Shown: piece by piece, positions 25,820 through 34,801 of the stretch
Layout: every line of letters starts with the position of its first letter
How positions within the stretch are numbered: position 1 is the first letter of the stretch
From: Bog-756 sp052326605
Lineage (GTDB): Bacteria; Actinomycetota; Acidimicrobiia; Acidimicrobiales; RAAP-2
Length of the DNA stretch: 64,000 nt
Assembly: GCA_052326605.1 (NCBI GenBank)
Contig: JBKQMB010000096.1
Span: 40,659 to 104,658, forward strand
Reading direction: 5' to 3'
Notes under the pieces: model-generated
What the model saw: only the letters and a program-made list of their open reading frames with translations
Told to the model about the DNA's origin: nothing
Databases searched by the model: none
Program-made: the position numbers and the translations under genes

Positions 25820-26683
25820 TCAGGGTGTGGCGAGGCCCAGGGCCGAGTAGATCTCGCGGGTGGCACTCGACCGGTTCAGCGTGTAGAAGTGCAGGCCCGG
25901 CGCGGCCGTCTCGAGCAGCTCCTCGCAGAGCTCCGTGGCGATGACGACGCCCTCTCGCCGAACCGCCGCCGAGCCTCCCCTGCCGTCCGCTGCGCCCAAC
26001 CGGGCGGCCATCCAGTCCGGCACGGCGGCGCCCATGGCCGCCATGCGGGGGATCGAGCTCAGGCTGGTGACGGGCATGATGCCGGGCAGTACCGGCTTGA
26101 CCACCCCGCGGTCGGCGAGATCGGCCACCAGCCCGCGGTACTCCTCCGCCTCGAAGAAGAACTGGGTGATGGCGAAGTCGGCGATGGACAGCTTCTCGGC
26201 CAGGTGGTCCCGGTCCGACGCACGGTCGGCGGAGAGCGGATGGCAGCCCGGCTGGGCCGCCACTCCCACCGAGAAGCCCCCGATGGCACTGGCCAGCTCG
26301 ACCAACTCGTAGGCGTGGAGCAGCTCGCCCGGTCCATCCTCGGGCTCGGTGGGCGGGTCCCCTCCCAGCGCCATCAGGTTCTCCACGCCGGCCGACCGGT
26401 AGGCCACCAGGATCTCCGCCAACTCGAGCCGGGTGTGGGCCACGCAGATCAGGTGGGCCATGGGCACCAGGCTGGTGGTGCGGAGCATGCCGGTGACCAG
26501 GTCGAAGGTGCGCTTGCGCGACTCGGCCCCTCCCCGATAGGTGACGGACACGAAGGACGGCCCGAGCGGTTCGAGGTCGCGGAGCGTAGTGACCAGTGTG
26601 GCCTGCTCTGCGTCGTTCTTCGGCGGGAAGAATTCGAACGAGTAGGTCCGGCCCTTGGCCAGGAGGTCGGTGATCCGGGTCAT
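25820..26683 (-). CDS. metF: 5,10-methylenetetrahydrofolate reductase
   Basis: 287 residues, an FAD-dependent TIM barrel that makes 5-methyl-THF for methionine synthesis. Seen: the N-terminal SFEFFPPKNDAEQ with the catalytic Glu, SVTYRGGAESRKRT, NLMALGGDPP and a QFFFEAEEY segment near FAD. Single-domain bacterial length. It belongs with folD, purH and purN in this one-carbon neighbourhood, though transcribed as its own unit. Confidence 0.94.
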   Translation of the reverse strand: MTRITDLLAKGRTYSFEFFPPKNDAEQATLVTTLRDLEPLGPSFVSVTYRGGAESRKRTFDLVTGMLRTTSLVPMAHLICVAHTRLELAEILVAYRSAGVENLMALGGDPPTEPEDGPGELLHAYELVELASAIGGFSVGVAAQPGCHPLSADRASDRDHLAEKLSIADFAITQFFFEAEEYRGLVADLADRGVVKPVLPGIMPVTSLSSIPRMAAMGAAVPDWMAARLGAADGRGGSAAVRREGVVIATELCEELLETAAPGLHFYTLNRSSATREIYSALGLATP

Positions 26684-26752
26684 AGCCGCATCATCCTACT
26701 GCCGTGCGTCGTCCCGGACGGTCCGGACGGTACGACCGGTGCGGGTCGCTCC

Positions 26753-27553
26753 TCAGCCTGCTGACGGAGTGCCTTGGCCCGAACTGATGCGGGTCGAGAG
26801 CCTGGCCAGCGCCGTGTTCAACTCGGTGGTGCGGGCCCGACGGGCCTCGTCGGCCTGCGCCAGCTGCAGCCCCGTCGGCGGGGTCGAGCCGTTGCGCAGC
26901 AGTCGGTCGGCCTCGACGGCGAACGCCAGCCCTCGCAGAGAGCCCGCTGCGGCAGTGGCCGTACTTGCGGCCTGTGCTTCGGGTGCCGACCGTGCCGCCT
27001 TCTCGAGGGCGACTGCCGCCTTCTCCACTTGCGCTGCCGCCGCCCCGCGGACCTCCGGGTCGTCCGACGCGGCACTGCCCGATACCAGCGACTCGCGGGC
27101 CAGCTGGGCGTCGCTGAGGGCAGGCATGGCGGCGTGGCGCCACCCTGTCTCGACAGCCCGCTTCTTCCGCGACCGGTACAGCAACGCCACCGCCACGATG
27201 GCGATCACCAGCACGGCGATGAGGGCGATCAGGCTCCACGGGGTCTTCGACGCCTTGGCCGCCGCGGCGGGCGTCGTCGTCGACGTCGTGGCCGGCGCCG
27301 TCGTCGTCGTGGCCGGGGTCATGGTGGTGGTGGTGGTGGTGGTCGACGTGGTCGGCGGCACCGTCGTGGTGGTGGTCGGAACCGAGGTGCTCGTCGCTGC
27401 CTCCGTGGTCGTGGTCACGTCCACCAGGGCCGCCGGGGCGCCGGGCGCCGTGGCGCTCGCCGGTGTGGCGAGGCCCACGGCCGACACGCACACCACGGCC
27501 GAGACGCACACCAAGGCGGCCAGGGCGCCGAGGCGCCGGAGGGGGGGCCGCAT
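26753..27553 (-). CDS. Thr-rich membrane-anchored protein of unknown function
   Basis: 266 residues. Signal-like hydrophobic N-terminus (about 9-33), an extracytoplasmic linker of about 60 residues made almost wholly of Thr, Val, Pro and Ala (about 46-105), one membrane helix (about 107-128) with a basic RSRKKR stop, then a helical Ala-rich cytoplasmic domain (about 145-262). The linker is encoded by a trinucleotide repeat. Its start overlaps the cupin stop by one base, making it the last gene of the purN-purH-folD-cupin run. Confidence 0.7.
   Translation of the reverse strand: MRPPLRRLGALAALVCVSAVVCVSAVGLATPASATAPGAPAALVDVTTTTEAATSTSVPTTTTTVPPTTSTTTTTTTMTPATTTTAPATTSTTTPAAAAKASKTPWSLIALIAVLVIAIVAVALLYRSRKKRAVETGWRHAAMPALSDAQLARESLVSGSAASDDPEVRGAAAAQVEKAAVALEKAARSAPEAQAASTATAAAGSLRGLAFAVEADRLLRNGSTPPTGLQLAQADEARRARTTELNTALARLSTRISSGQGTPSAG
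27322..27342. repeat. Trinucleotide repeat (TGG)7 in the Thr-rich linker
   Basis: Seven TGG units on the plus strand, read as ACC Thr codons in the minus-strand gene. Similar shorter tracts flank it at 27361-27380. Repeat-number change would alter linker length without frameshift. Confidence 0.85.
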
Positions 27554-27924
27554 CAGCTGCCGCTCCGGCCATAGTCGTCCTCGAGCCGGACGATGTCGTC
27601 CTCACCGAAGTACGCGCCGTGCTGCACCTCGACGAACACGACGTCGGCGTCGGCGTCGGTGGCGTTCTCGATCCGGTGGGCGGTGCCCACCGGGATGTCG
27701 ACGGACTCACCGGGCACGAGCTCGCGCTGCACGCCGTCCAGCGTCACGAGGGCGGTGCCGCTGACGATGAACCAGTGCTCGGATCGCCGGGCATGGCGCT
27801 GGTAACTGAGCCGCTTGCCGGGCAGCACCTCGATGCGCTTCACTTTGTGCGCGGCGGCATCGTCGAGGACGGTGTAGCTGCCCCACGGGCGCTGGTCGGT
27901 CTCGAGCGGCACCTGACCGCTCAT
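27553..27924 (-). CDS. Phosphomannose isomerase-type cupin protein
   Basis: A 123-residue single cupin from the ATG at 27924. RPWGSYTVL, LPGKRLSYQRHARRSEHWFIVSG and PVGTAHRIEN contain the His/Glu metal ligands and match the C-terminal cupin of type II mannose-6-phosphate isomerase / GDP-mannose pyrophosphorylase. As a free domain it may isomerise a sugar phosphate; the pyrophosphorylase part is absent. Its ATG overlaps the folD stop as ATGA. Confidence 0.85.
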   Translation of the reverse strand: MSGQVPLETDQRPWGSYTVLDDAAAHKVKRIEVLPGKRLSYQRHARRSEHWFIVSGTALVTLDGVQRELVPGESVDIPVGTAHRIENATDADADVVFVEVQHGAYFGEDDIVRLEDDYGRSGS

Positions 27925-28775
27925 GACGAGCGCTCCGCAGCACGCACGGCATTGCGCAACAGCATGGCCCGGGTCATCGGACCCACCCCGCCGATGCGCG
28001 GGGTGATCCACCCGGCCACCTCGGCAACGGACTCATCGACATCGGACATCAGCTTCTTCCCTTCCCATGAGGTGCCGGCCCCGACCACGGCGGCGCCCGG
28101 CTTGACCATGTCCGGGGTGACCAGACCGGCCCGACCGGCAGCGGCCACCACGACATCTCCCTGGCGGACCAGGCCGGCCAGGTCCTCCACCCCGGTGTGG
28201 ACCACGGTCACCGCGGCGTTGCAACCGGGCCGCTTCATGGCCAGCAGCAGGGCCAGCGGTCGACCAATGGTCAGCCCCCGCCCGATCACGACCACGTGCT
28301 TTCCCTCGACGGGCACGTCGTTGGCGTGCAGCAGCTCGACGATGCCTGCCGGCGTGCACGGCAGCGGTCCGTTGGCCCCCATGACCAGCCGGCCCAGGTT
28401 GACCGGGTGGAGGCCGTCGACGTCCTTGTCGGGGTCGACCGCCATGAGCACGCGCTCCTCGTCCAGGCCGGCCGGCAGCGGCAGCTGGACCAGAAAGGCA
28501 TGGATCCCGGGGTCGGCATTGAAGCGGGCGACGACCGCCTCGAGCTCGGCCTGCGACACGTCGGCCGGCAGGTGCTCGTGAGCCGACCGGATACCGACAT
28601 CGTCGCAGTCGGCATGCTTCATGGCCACGTAGCGGGAGCTCGGGCCGTCGTCACCCACCAGGATGGTCCCGAGCCCCACCGTAACGCCGGCAAACCGCAG
28701 CCGGGCGACCCGGTCGGTCACCTCGGCACGGACCTTGGCCGCCAGCATCTCGCCGTCGAGCAGAGTCGCCGTCAT
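27921..28775 (-). CDS. folD: Methylenetetrahydrofolate dehydrogenase / cyclohydrolase
   Basis: 284 residues from the ATG at 28775, which has GGAGG eight bases upstream; an earlier start is less supported. Catalytic Tyr49 and Lys53 lie in SSRYVAMKHADC; VQLPLPAG and VIGRGLTIGRP are the conserved substrate and NADP segments. It interconverts methylene-THF and formyl-THF, the one-carbon donor used by purN and purH just upstream in the same operon. Confidence 0.96.
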   Translation of the reverse strand: MTATLLDGEMLAAKVRAEVTDRVARLRFAGVTVGLGTILVGDDGPSSRYVAMKHADCDDVGIRSAHEHLPADVSQAELEAVVARFNADPGIHAFLVQLPLPAGLDEERVLMAVDPDKDVDGLHPVNLGRLVMGANGPLPCTPAGIVELLHANDVPVEGKHVVVIGRGLTIGRPLALLLAMKRPGCNAAVTVVHTGVEDLAGLVRQGDVVVAAAGRAGLVTPDMVKPGAAVVGAGTSWEGKKLMSDVDESVAEVAGWITPRIGGVGPMTRAMLLRNAVRAAERSS

Positions 28776-28836
28776 CGTCGTGCCCTCCGTGTCCTCTGCG
28801 GTCGGCGTCCCGTCGGGGCAACCTCGCTCCGCTGTC

Positions 28837-30408
28837 TCAATGTCGGAAGTGACGCTCGCCACCGGCGAGGACCATGGCGATCCCCGCTGCGTCGGCTGCG
28901 GCGATCACCTCGGCGTCACGGATCGATCCCCCCGGTTGCACCACGGCCGCCACACCGGCGTCGGCCAGCACCATCAGCCCGTCCGGGAACGGGAAGAACG
29001 CGTCACTGGCCGCGGCCCCCCCGCGTGCCCGGTCCCCCGCCTTGCCCACGGCGATCTCCGCGGCCACCACCCGGGACTGCTGGCCGGCACCCACGCCGAC
29101 GGCCTGGGCGTCGGTCACGATGGCAATGGCGTTGGAGGTCGTGCGGGCACAGACCTTCCAGGCCAGAGCCAGATCGCGCCACTGCCCGCCGGTCGGCTGC
29201 GTCGTCGTCACCACCTCCCACTCGGAGGGATCGATCACGAAGCGGTCGGCATCCTGCACCAGCATGCTGGCGCCGAGCCCCCGGTACTGGCGCACCAGGG
29301 GCTCTGGGGCAGGGGCCGACAACAGGCGGGTCGCCTTGCGCTTCGAGGCCAACTGGGCCAGCGCCCCCTCGGCGTAGGAGGGAGCGGTGATCACATCGGC
29401 CTGCGGGCCCGAAGCGATGGCCTCCGCCACCGCCATGGTGACGTGCCCACCGATGGCCACGATGCCCCCGAAGGCGGACTGCGGATCGCACTCGAGTGCC
29501 CGTTCGTAGGCACGGACCAGGTCGGTGTCGAGGGCGGCCCCGCACGGATTGGCGTGCTTGATTATGGCTACGGCCAGGTCGGTGCTGCCGGGGGCGGGAA
29601 GCTCGTGGACAAGGCGCCACGCCGCATCGGCGTCGAAGACGTTGAGGTACGAGAGCTCCTTGCCGCCGTGCTGCACCACGTCGTCCCACCACGTGCGCCG
29701 GCCGGCGATCCGGTAGCGGGCCCCGTGCTGGTGGGGGTTCTCGCCGTACCGCATGGAACCGGCCCGCTCCAGCGTGAGGTGGATGGTCGGCGGGAGCAGT
29801 GCGGCTGTGTCGAACACCGCGGCGCCCTCCTTGATCTCGGCTTCGCTACGGCCGGGTCCCTCGCGCTCGTCGAGCCACGCCACGATGGCTGCGTCGTACC
29901 CGGCGGTGTGGGCGAATGCCTCGCGGGCCAGCCGGCGCCTGGTGGCGAGCGAGAGGGAGCCGGAGCTGCGCAGCTCGGCGAGGATGCTCCCGTACTCGGC
30001 GGGGTCGACGACCACACCGACGTGGTCGTGGTTCTTGGCCGCGGCGCGCACCATCGTCGGCCCTCCGACATCGATCAGCTCGACCGAGGGGTCCGTGCTG
30101 AACGGGTAGAGGTTGCACACCACCAGGTCGATCAGCCCGATGCCCAGGCGGTCGAGGGCGTCGAGGTGGTCGCTCTTCGAGCGGTCGGCCAGGATCCCCC
30201 CGTGGATGGCCGGGTGGAGGGTCTTGACCCTCCCGCCGAGCATCTCGGGTGCCCCGGTGAGGTCGGCCACTTCCACGTGGTCGATGCCGGCAGCGGCCAG
30301 GGTGGCCGACGTGCCGCCACTCGAGATGAGTTCCCAGCCGAGCTCGGACAGCCCCCGGGCGAACTCCTCGATGCCGGTCTTGTCGTAAACGGACAGCAGC
30401 GCCTTCAT
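28837..30408 (-). CDS. purH: Bifunctional AICAR transformylase / IMP cyclohydrolase
   Basis: 523 residues. The N-terminal MGS-like IMP cyclohydrolase domain (1-about 195) has SVYDKTGIEEFARGL and GGRVKTLHPAIHGG. The transformylase domain follows, with MRYGENPHQ and catalytic KHANPCG, ending in PGGSIRDAEVIAAAD and an RHFRH terminus. It performs the last two steps to IMP. The ATG (GGAGGTCAAGGA upstream) overlaps the purN stop as ATGA. Confidence 0.97.
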   Translation of the reverse strand: MKALLSVYDKTGIEEFARGLSELGWELISSGGTSATLAAAGIDHVEVADLTGAPEMLGGRVKTLHPAIHGGILADRSKSDHLDALDRLGIGLIDLVVCNLYPFSTDPSVELIDVGGPTMVRAAAKNHDHVGVVVDPAEYGSILAELRSSGSLSLATRRRLAREAFAHTAGYDAAIVAWLDEREGPGRSEAEIKEGAAVFDTAALLPPTIHLTLERAGSMRYGENPHQHGARYRIAGRRTWWDDVVQHGGKELSYLNVFDADAAWRLVHELPAPGSTDLAVAIIKHANPCGAALDTDLVRAYERALECDPQSAFGGIVAIGGHVTMAVAEAIASGPQADVITAPSYAEGALAQLASKRKATRLLSAPAPEPLVRQYRGLGASMLVQDADRFVIDPSEWEVVTTTQPTGGQWRDLALAWKVCARTTSNAIAIVTDAQAVGVGAGQQSRVVAAEIAVGKAGDRARGGAAASDAFFPFPDGLMVLADAGVAAVVQPGGSIRDAEVIAAADAAGIAMVLAGGERHFRH

Positions 30409-31052
30409 TCCTTGACCTCCTGTGCTGATCCTCGCCCATCGCCGACCTGGGCCGCCAACCCGTCGATGAAGGACCGGATGGTGTCGGGGTAGAGCGTCCG
30501 CTCCACCGACTTGATGCGCTCGTGCAGCGTGTCCACCGTGTCGCCGGGCAGGACGGGGACCGACTGCTGGGCCAGCACCGGACCCGCATCCATCTCCAGG
30601 GTGGCGATGTGGACCGTCGTTCCCGTCTCGGTCACTCCTGCGTCGAGGGCGTCGGCCACTGCGTGCCATCCGGGGAATGCAGGCAGCAGCGCGGGATGGG
30701 TGTTGAGGATCCTGCCGCCGAAGGCGGTATGGATCGACTGGCCGAGCACGGTGCCGAACCCGGCCATCACCACCACCTCGATGTCCGCGTCGGACAGGAC
30801 CCCGGTGATCGACCGGGTGTACCGCTCGCGCTCGAACGCCGGGCCGAATCCACCGAACTCGGCACGGTCGACCAGGACGGCCGGGATGGCGGCGTCAGAG
30901 GCAACTTCGATCGCACGGCATCGCCGGTCGGCCACCACCAGCCGGACCGGGAGGTCGGCGCCGATGATCGCCTCGAGGATGGTGCCGCTGCCGGAGGCGA
31001 GGACGGCGATCCGCACGGATGGGGAGTCGCGAGGAGGAGTGCCGGGGCCCAC
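30405..31052 (-). CDS. purN: Phosphoribosylglycinamide formyltransferase
   Basis: 215 residues. RIAVLASGSGTILEAII at the N-terminus binds GAR phosphate; VVMAGFGTVLGQS, NTHPALLPAFPG with the catalytic His, and GTTVHIATLEMDAGPVLAQ with the catalytic Asp follow. It uses formyl-THF made by FolD. The GTG start at 31052 has no clear ribosome-binding site; the GTG at 31016 (just before RIAVLAS) is an alternative. First gene of the purN-purH-folD operon. Confidence 0.94.
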   Translation of the reverse strand: MGPGTPPRDSPSVRIAVLASGSGTILEAIIGADLPVRLVVADRRCRAIEVASDAAIPAVLVDRAEFGGFGPAFERERYTRSITGVLSDADIEVVVMAGFGTVLGQSIHTAFGGRILNTHPALLPAFPGWHAVADALDAGVTETGTTVHIATLEMDAGPVLAQQSVPVLPGDTVDTLHERIKSVERTLYPDTIRSFIDGLAAQVGDGRGSAQEVKE

Positions 31053-31144
31053 GGGCGCACGCTACCAGCGACATTCACCGCCCATGCCCGGTGTGGTCCC
31101 GCTGGCGCGCGCCGGTCAATGGCAGCTTCCCCGGGAGAGGCGAT

Positions 31145-31198
31145 CCGAGCGACGTAGCCCGACCGGCCTGCCACCGGTGCGGGCACTACGTCGCTCGG
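31145..31198. terminator. Long near-perfect hairpin upstream of purN / downstream of HAD gene
   Basis: CCGAGCGACGTAG (31145-31157) pairs perfectly with CTACGTCGCTCGG (31186-31198). Inside, CCCG and ACCGG can pair with CCGGT and CGGG, extending the stem to about 22 bp with small mismatches. There is no T-run on either side. It may terminate the transcript coming from the HAD gene or be a structured leader of the purN operon. Confidence 0.6.
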
Positions 31199-31269
31199 TC
31201 CCCCTGCCCAGGGAACGCCCCTCGTACCCCTTCTATCGGCACAGATGGAGCAATTCCGAAGCAGAAATC

Positions 31270-31926
31270 TCAGATGTTCCGGCGTTCCAGCGAACGGATC
31301 AGCGCTTCGTCGAACCCGAACAGCGAGGTCAGCTTCCGGTCGCAGAATCCCCAACGAGGGGAGTCGAGAGTCTCGGCCTCGGGAACCGCGATCACCCGCA
31401 TGCGGGCCGCCTTGGCCGAGAGCGCGCCGTTGAACGAGTCCTCGAGGGCCAGGCATGCGACCGGGTCGACACCCAGTTTCGCCGCCGTCGACAGATAGGA
31501 CCCGGGGTGGGGCTTGCCCAGAGGCTCCCACTCGGCGGAGTGCCACACCGAGACCTCGGACTCGATCCCGAGGGACCGGAGGGCGGCCTCGATCACCACC
31601 GCACGCGAACCTGAGCACACCGCTACCGGCAGCGACAACCGCCGGCACAGGGCCACGGCCTCCAGGGCTCCGGGCATCGGGGTGGCGGATACACGTACCA
31701 GATCCGCCACCCGGGAGGTGATCACCGCTTCGATCTCCACGAGGCCCATCCCGTTCCACGGGAAGCGGTCCCACCAGTATCGGACGGCGTCGTCGATGCG
31801 CAGACCCATGGTCTGGTGGACATCGGTCTCCGACAGATGGAGCCCGACCGAACCGAACACCTCGATCTCGGCCTGGCGCCAGAGCGGTTCCGAATCGATG
31901 AGCAGACCGTCGAGATCGAAGACCAC
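31270..31926 (-). CDS. HAD-superfamily phosphatase, beta-phosphoglucomutase-like
   Basis: 218 residues from a GTG at 31926. The nucleophile motif is FDLDGLLIDSEP, motif II is VAVCSGSR, motif III GKPHPGSYL and motif IV LEDSFNGALSAKAA, as in phosphoglycolate phosphatase / beta-PGM type HADs (ending about EXXX cap class C1). No ATG exists near the N-terminus. A CTG at 31980 overlaps the sucD stop as CTGA and would add 18 residues, so the true start is uncertain. Substrate unknown. Confidence 0.85.
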   Translation of the reverse strand: MVFDLDGLLIDSEPLWRQAEIEVFGSVGLHLSETDVHQTMGLRIDDAVRYWWDRFPWNGMGLVEIEAVITSRVADLVRVSATPMPGALEAVALCRRLSLPVAVCSGSRAVVIEAALRSLGIESEVSVWHSAEWEPLGKPHPGSYLSTAAKLGVDPVACLALEDSFNGALSAKAARMRVIAVPEAETLDSPRWGFCDRKLTSLFGFDEALIRSLERRNI

Positions 31927-31976
31927 TGCGGCGATGGGCCAGGTGGCCGGTGCGGCCGTCGAAGGCAGCTCCGCGC

Positions 31977-32867
31977 TCAGCCGAGGTTCCGGACGACGTC
32001 GACCATGGCCTCGCCGGCCGCGGTCGGGTTGGGCGCGACGGTCACCCCGGCGCCGGAAAGCGCATCCATCTTGGCCTGGGCCGTGCCCTTCGAACCCGAG
32101 ATGATGGCGCCGGCATGGCCCATCTTGCGCCCCGGGGGTGCCGTCACACCGGCCACGTAGGAGACGACCGGCTTTGTCACCGATGAGCCGATGAACTCGG
32201 CGGCCTCCTCCTCGGCCGATCCGCCGATCTCCCCGATCATCATGATGGCCCGGGTGTCCGGGTCGGCCTCGAAGGCCCGGAGGCAGTCGATGAAGCTGGT
32301 GCCGGGCACCGGGTCGCCGCCGATGCCCACACAAGTGGTCTGGCCGACCCCCTGCTGGGAGAGCTCGTGGAGGGCTTGGTAGGTCAGCGTGCCCGAGCGG
32401 CTGACGATCCCGACCGGGCCGCCGGGCATGGCGATGTCCCCGGAGGTGATGCCGATGTTGCACTTCCCCGGCGAGATGATGCCCGGGCAGTTGGGGCCGA
32501 GGAGACGGGTGCCGGGGAACTCCCGCACCAGCCGGTTGTAGGCCAGGGCCTCGTCCTGGGCGGGAATGCCCTCGGTGATGCACACCACGAAGGGGACACC
32601 GGCGGCGGCGGCCTCGATGATGGCGTCGGCCGCGAACTTGGGCGGCACCGAGATGAACGAGGCGTTGGCCCCGGTGGCCTCCACCGCGTCGGCCACGGTG
32701 GCGAAGACAGGGATGCCCTCGATCACCTCACCCCCGCGCCGGGGGTTGGTGCCGGCCACCACATGGGTCCCGTAGGCCCGGTTGCGGAGCCCGTGGTACA
32801 GGCCCTGGCTGGTCGGGCTGATGCCCTGGATGACGACCTTGGTGTTCTCGTCCACGAAGATGCTCAC
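31977..32867 (-). CDS. sucD: Succinyl-CoA synthetase alpha subunit
   Basis: 296 residues. The CoA-binding fold begins with TKVVIQGISPTSQG; the phospho-histidine is His251 in GRKMGHAGAII; LGPNCPGIISP is the conserved power-helix region. With SucC it makes succinate and ATP/GTP from succinyl-CoA. Its GTG start overlaps the sucC stop as GTGA. Confidence 0.97.
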   Translation of the reverse strand: MSIFVDENTKVVIQGISPTSQGLYHGLRNRAYGTHVVAGTNPRRGGEVIEGIPVFATVADAVEATGANASFISVPPKFAADAIIEAAAAGVPFVVCITEGIPAQDEALAYNRLVREFPGTRLLGPNCPGIISPGKCNIGITSGDIAMPGGPVGIVSRSGTLTYQALHELSQQGVGQTTCVGIGGDPVPGTSFIDCLRAFEADPDTRAIMMIGEIGGSAEEEAAEFIGSSVTKPVVSYVAGVTAPPGRKMGHAGAIISGSKGTAQAKMDALSGAGVTVAPNPTAAGEAMVDVVRNLG

Positions 32868-34012
32868 GACTGGCCTCCAGCAAGGGCAACCGCACGGCGT
32901 GCGGCGTCGAGCATGGTCGGCTCGGCGACCAGGCGATCGGACAGATGGTCGGCCAGGATCTCCCGGCCCGCAGCAGCGTTGGTGCCGTCGAGGCGCAACA
33001 CGATGGGCGAGCTGATCTCGACCCGGTCGAGCGCTTCGAGCACGCCCCTGGCCACCTCGTCGACACGGGTGATGCCACCGAAGATGTTGACCAGGATGGA
33101 GCGCACGGCAGGGTCGGAGTTGATCACCTCGAGCGCTGCTGCCATCACGTCGGCATTGGCGCCGCCGCCGATGTCGAGGAAGTTGGCCGCCGCCCCGCCG
33201 CACTGGTTGACCACGTCCAGCGTGCTCATGGCGAGGCCGGCGCCGTTGGCGATGATCCCCACCGAGCCCTGCAGGCCGATGTAGTTGAGCCCGCGCTCCT
33301 TGGCCCGGGTCTCGCGCTCGTCCTCGACCTCGGTGCCGGCGAACTCCTCCCACTCGGGGTGCCGGTAGCCGGCGTTGTCGTCGAGGGTCACCTTGGCGTC
33401 GAGGGCGTGGACCCTCCCCTCGGGCGTGAGGATCAGCGGATTGATCTCCGCTAGGTCGCAATCGCCCTCGGTGTAACAGGTGTAGAGCTTCACCAGGAGC
33501 TCGGCCGCCTGGGCCCGGGCCGGCTCGTCGAGGTTGGCCCGGTCCACCCAGGCCCGGGCCGCATCGAGGCTCAGCCCGTCCACCGGGTCGACCTGGAGGA
33601 GGGCGATGGCATCGGGGTTGGTCACCGCCACCTCCTCGATCTCGACACCGCCTTCGGCCGAAAGCATGCCCAGGTGCTTCTTCGCGCCACGGTCCAGGGT
33701 GAAGCTGGCGTAGTACTCTCGCTCGATGTCCGAGGCGTGCTCGACCCACAACCGCTTGACGACGTGGCCCTTGATGTCGAGGCCGAGGATGTTGCCGGCG
33801 TGGGTGCGCACTTCCTCGGCGTTGTCGGCCAGCTTGACGCCGCCCGCCTTGCCACGGCCGCCCACCTTCACCTGGGCCTTGACCACCACCGGGTACCCGG
33901 ACTCCTCCGCCTGTGCGACGGCCTGGTCCACGGTGTCGGCCACCCCTCCCTTGGAGATGGGGATGCCGAACCGGGCAAAGTACTGCTTACCCTGGTACTC
34001 GAAGAGATCCAC
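32864..34012 (-). CDS. sucC: Succinyl-CoA synthetase beta subunit
   Basis: 382 residues with an N-terminal ATP-grasp domain (MDLFEYQGKQYFARFGIP; VVVKAQVKVGGRGKAGGVK) and a C-terminal CoA-ligase domain containing LDIGGGANADVM and VNIFGGITRVDEVA. The start is GTG with AGGA about 10 nt upstream. The 198 nt upstream (34013-34210) should hold the promoter and contains only GC-rich inverted tracts near 34098-34120. Confidence 0.97.
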   Translation of the reverse strand: MDLFEYQGKQYFARFGIPISKGGVADTVDQAVAQAEESGYPVVVKAQVKVGGRGKAGGVKLADNAEEVRTHAGNILGLDIKGHVVKRLWVEHASDIEREYYASFTLDRGAKKHLGMLSAEGGVEIEEVAVTNPDAIALLQVDPVDGLSLDAARAWVDRANLDEPARAQAAELLVKLYTCYTEGDCDLAEINPLILTPEGRVHALDAKVTLDDNAGYRHPEWEEFAGTEVEDERETRAKERGLNYIGLQGSVGIIANGAGLAMSTLDVVNQCGGAAANFLDIGGGANADVMAAALEVINSDPAVRSILVNIFGGITRVDEVARGVLEALDRVEISSPIVLRLDGTNAAAGREILADHLSDRLVAEPTMLDAARRAVALAGGQS

Positions 34013-34210
34013 TGGATCAGTTCCTCTCTAGTGCTCTGTGTCGCGTGGTCTGGGTGCATCGTTCGGTTGCTGCCTGCATCTGCGGGTCCTGCCCGGCCGG
34101 GCCGGGCCGCCAGGGAAGGCCCCCGGTGTCACCGGTTGCCGTCGTGCCGGTCGTGTTCGACTCCCGATGGCGTCTGGTCCGCCGACGCCGGGGCGGAAGC
34201 GCTGGGTGGT

Positions 34211-34627
34211 TCAGGCGTCCACTCCACTCTCGCGCTCGTCGAGGGCGGCGCCGAGCCAGGCCCCGATGGCCGGCAACGGTGCCCCGGGCGTGAACACCTC
34301 GGCCACGCCCAGCTCCTTCAGTACCGGGATGTCGGCCTCGGGGATGATCCCCCCCACCAGGACCAGGACGTCGTCGCGGCCTTGCTCGCGCAGTCCTTCG
34401 ATCACCCGGGGGACAAGGGTGAGGTGGGCGCCGGAGAGCAGGGAGAGCCCCACTGCGTCGGCATCCTCTTGGATGACGGCCTGGACAACCTGCTCGGGAG
34501 TCTGGTGGAGGCCGGTGTAGATGACCTCGAACCCGGCGTCGCGCAGGGCCCGGGCGATGACCTTGGCGCCGCGATCGTGCCCGTCAAGTCCGGGCTTGGC
34601 CACAACCACTCGATAGGGGCGCTTCAC
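34211..34627 (-). CDS. Stand-alone cobalamin (B12)-binding domain protein
   Basis: A 138-residue B12-binding Rossmann domain. The DxHxxG motif that supplies the cobalt-ligating His is LDGHDRGAK near the N-terminus, followed by GLHQTPEQ, SLLSGAHL and VGGIIPEAD. This equals the C-terminal domain of methylmalonyl-CoA mutase and relatives, here without its TIM barrel. It may be the small subunit of a split mutase encoded elsewhere. Divergent from the DPA operon. GTG start. Confidence 0.9.
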   Translation of the reverse strand: MKRPYRVVVAKPGLDGHDRGAKVIARALRDAGFEVIYTGLHQTPEQVVQAVIQEDADAVGLSLLSGAHLTLVPRVIEGLREQGRDDVLVLVGGIIPEADIPVLKELGVAEVFTPGAPLPAIGAWLGAALDERESGVDA

Positions 34628-34801
34628 GGAGGCAGATACTAAGCGCTGACAGGCCGTCCGGCCCACCCGGGACCATGCACACGAGGTCCGGCGGCCCGGG
34701 AGGTCCACGCACGGGCCGACGAGGCCCTAGCCTGAGGGGGTCCGTGGACCCCATTCCACACCGGCACCGGCGGGCCCGGGCCGACGACACAAGAGGACGA
34801 C

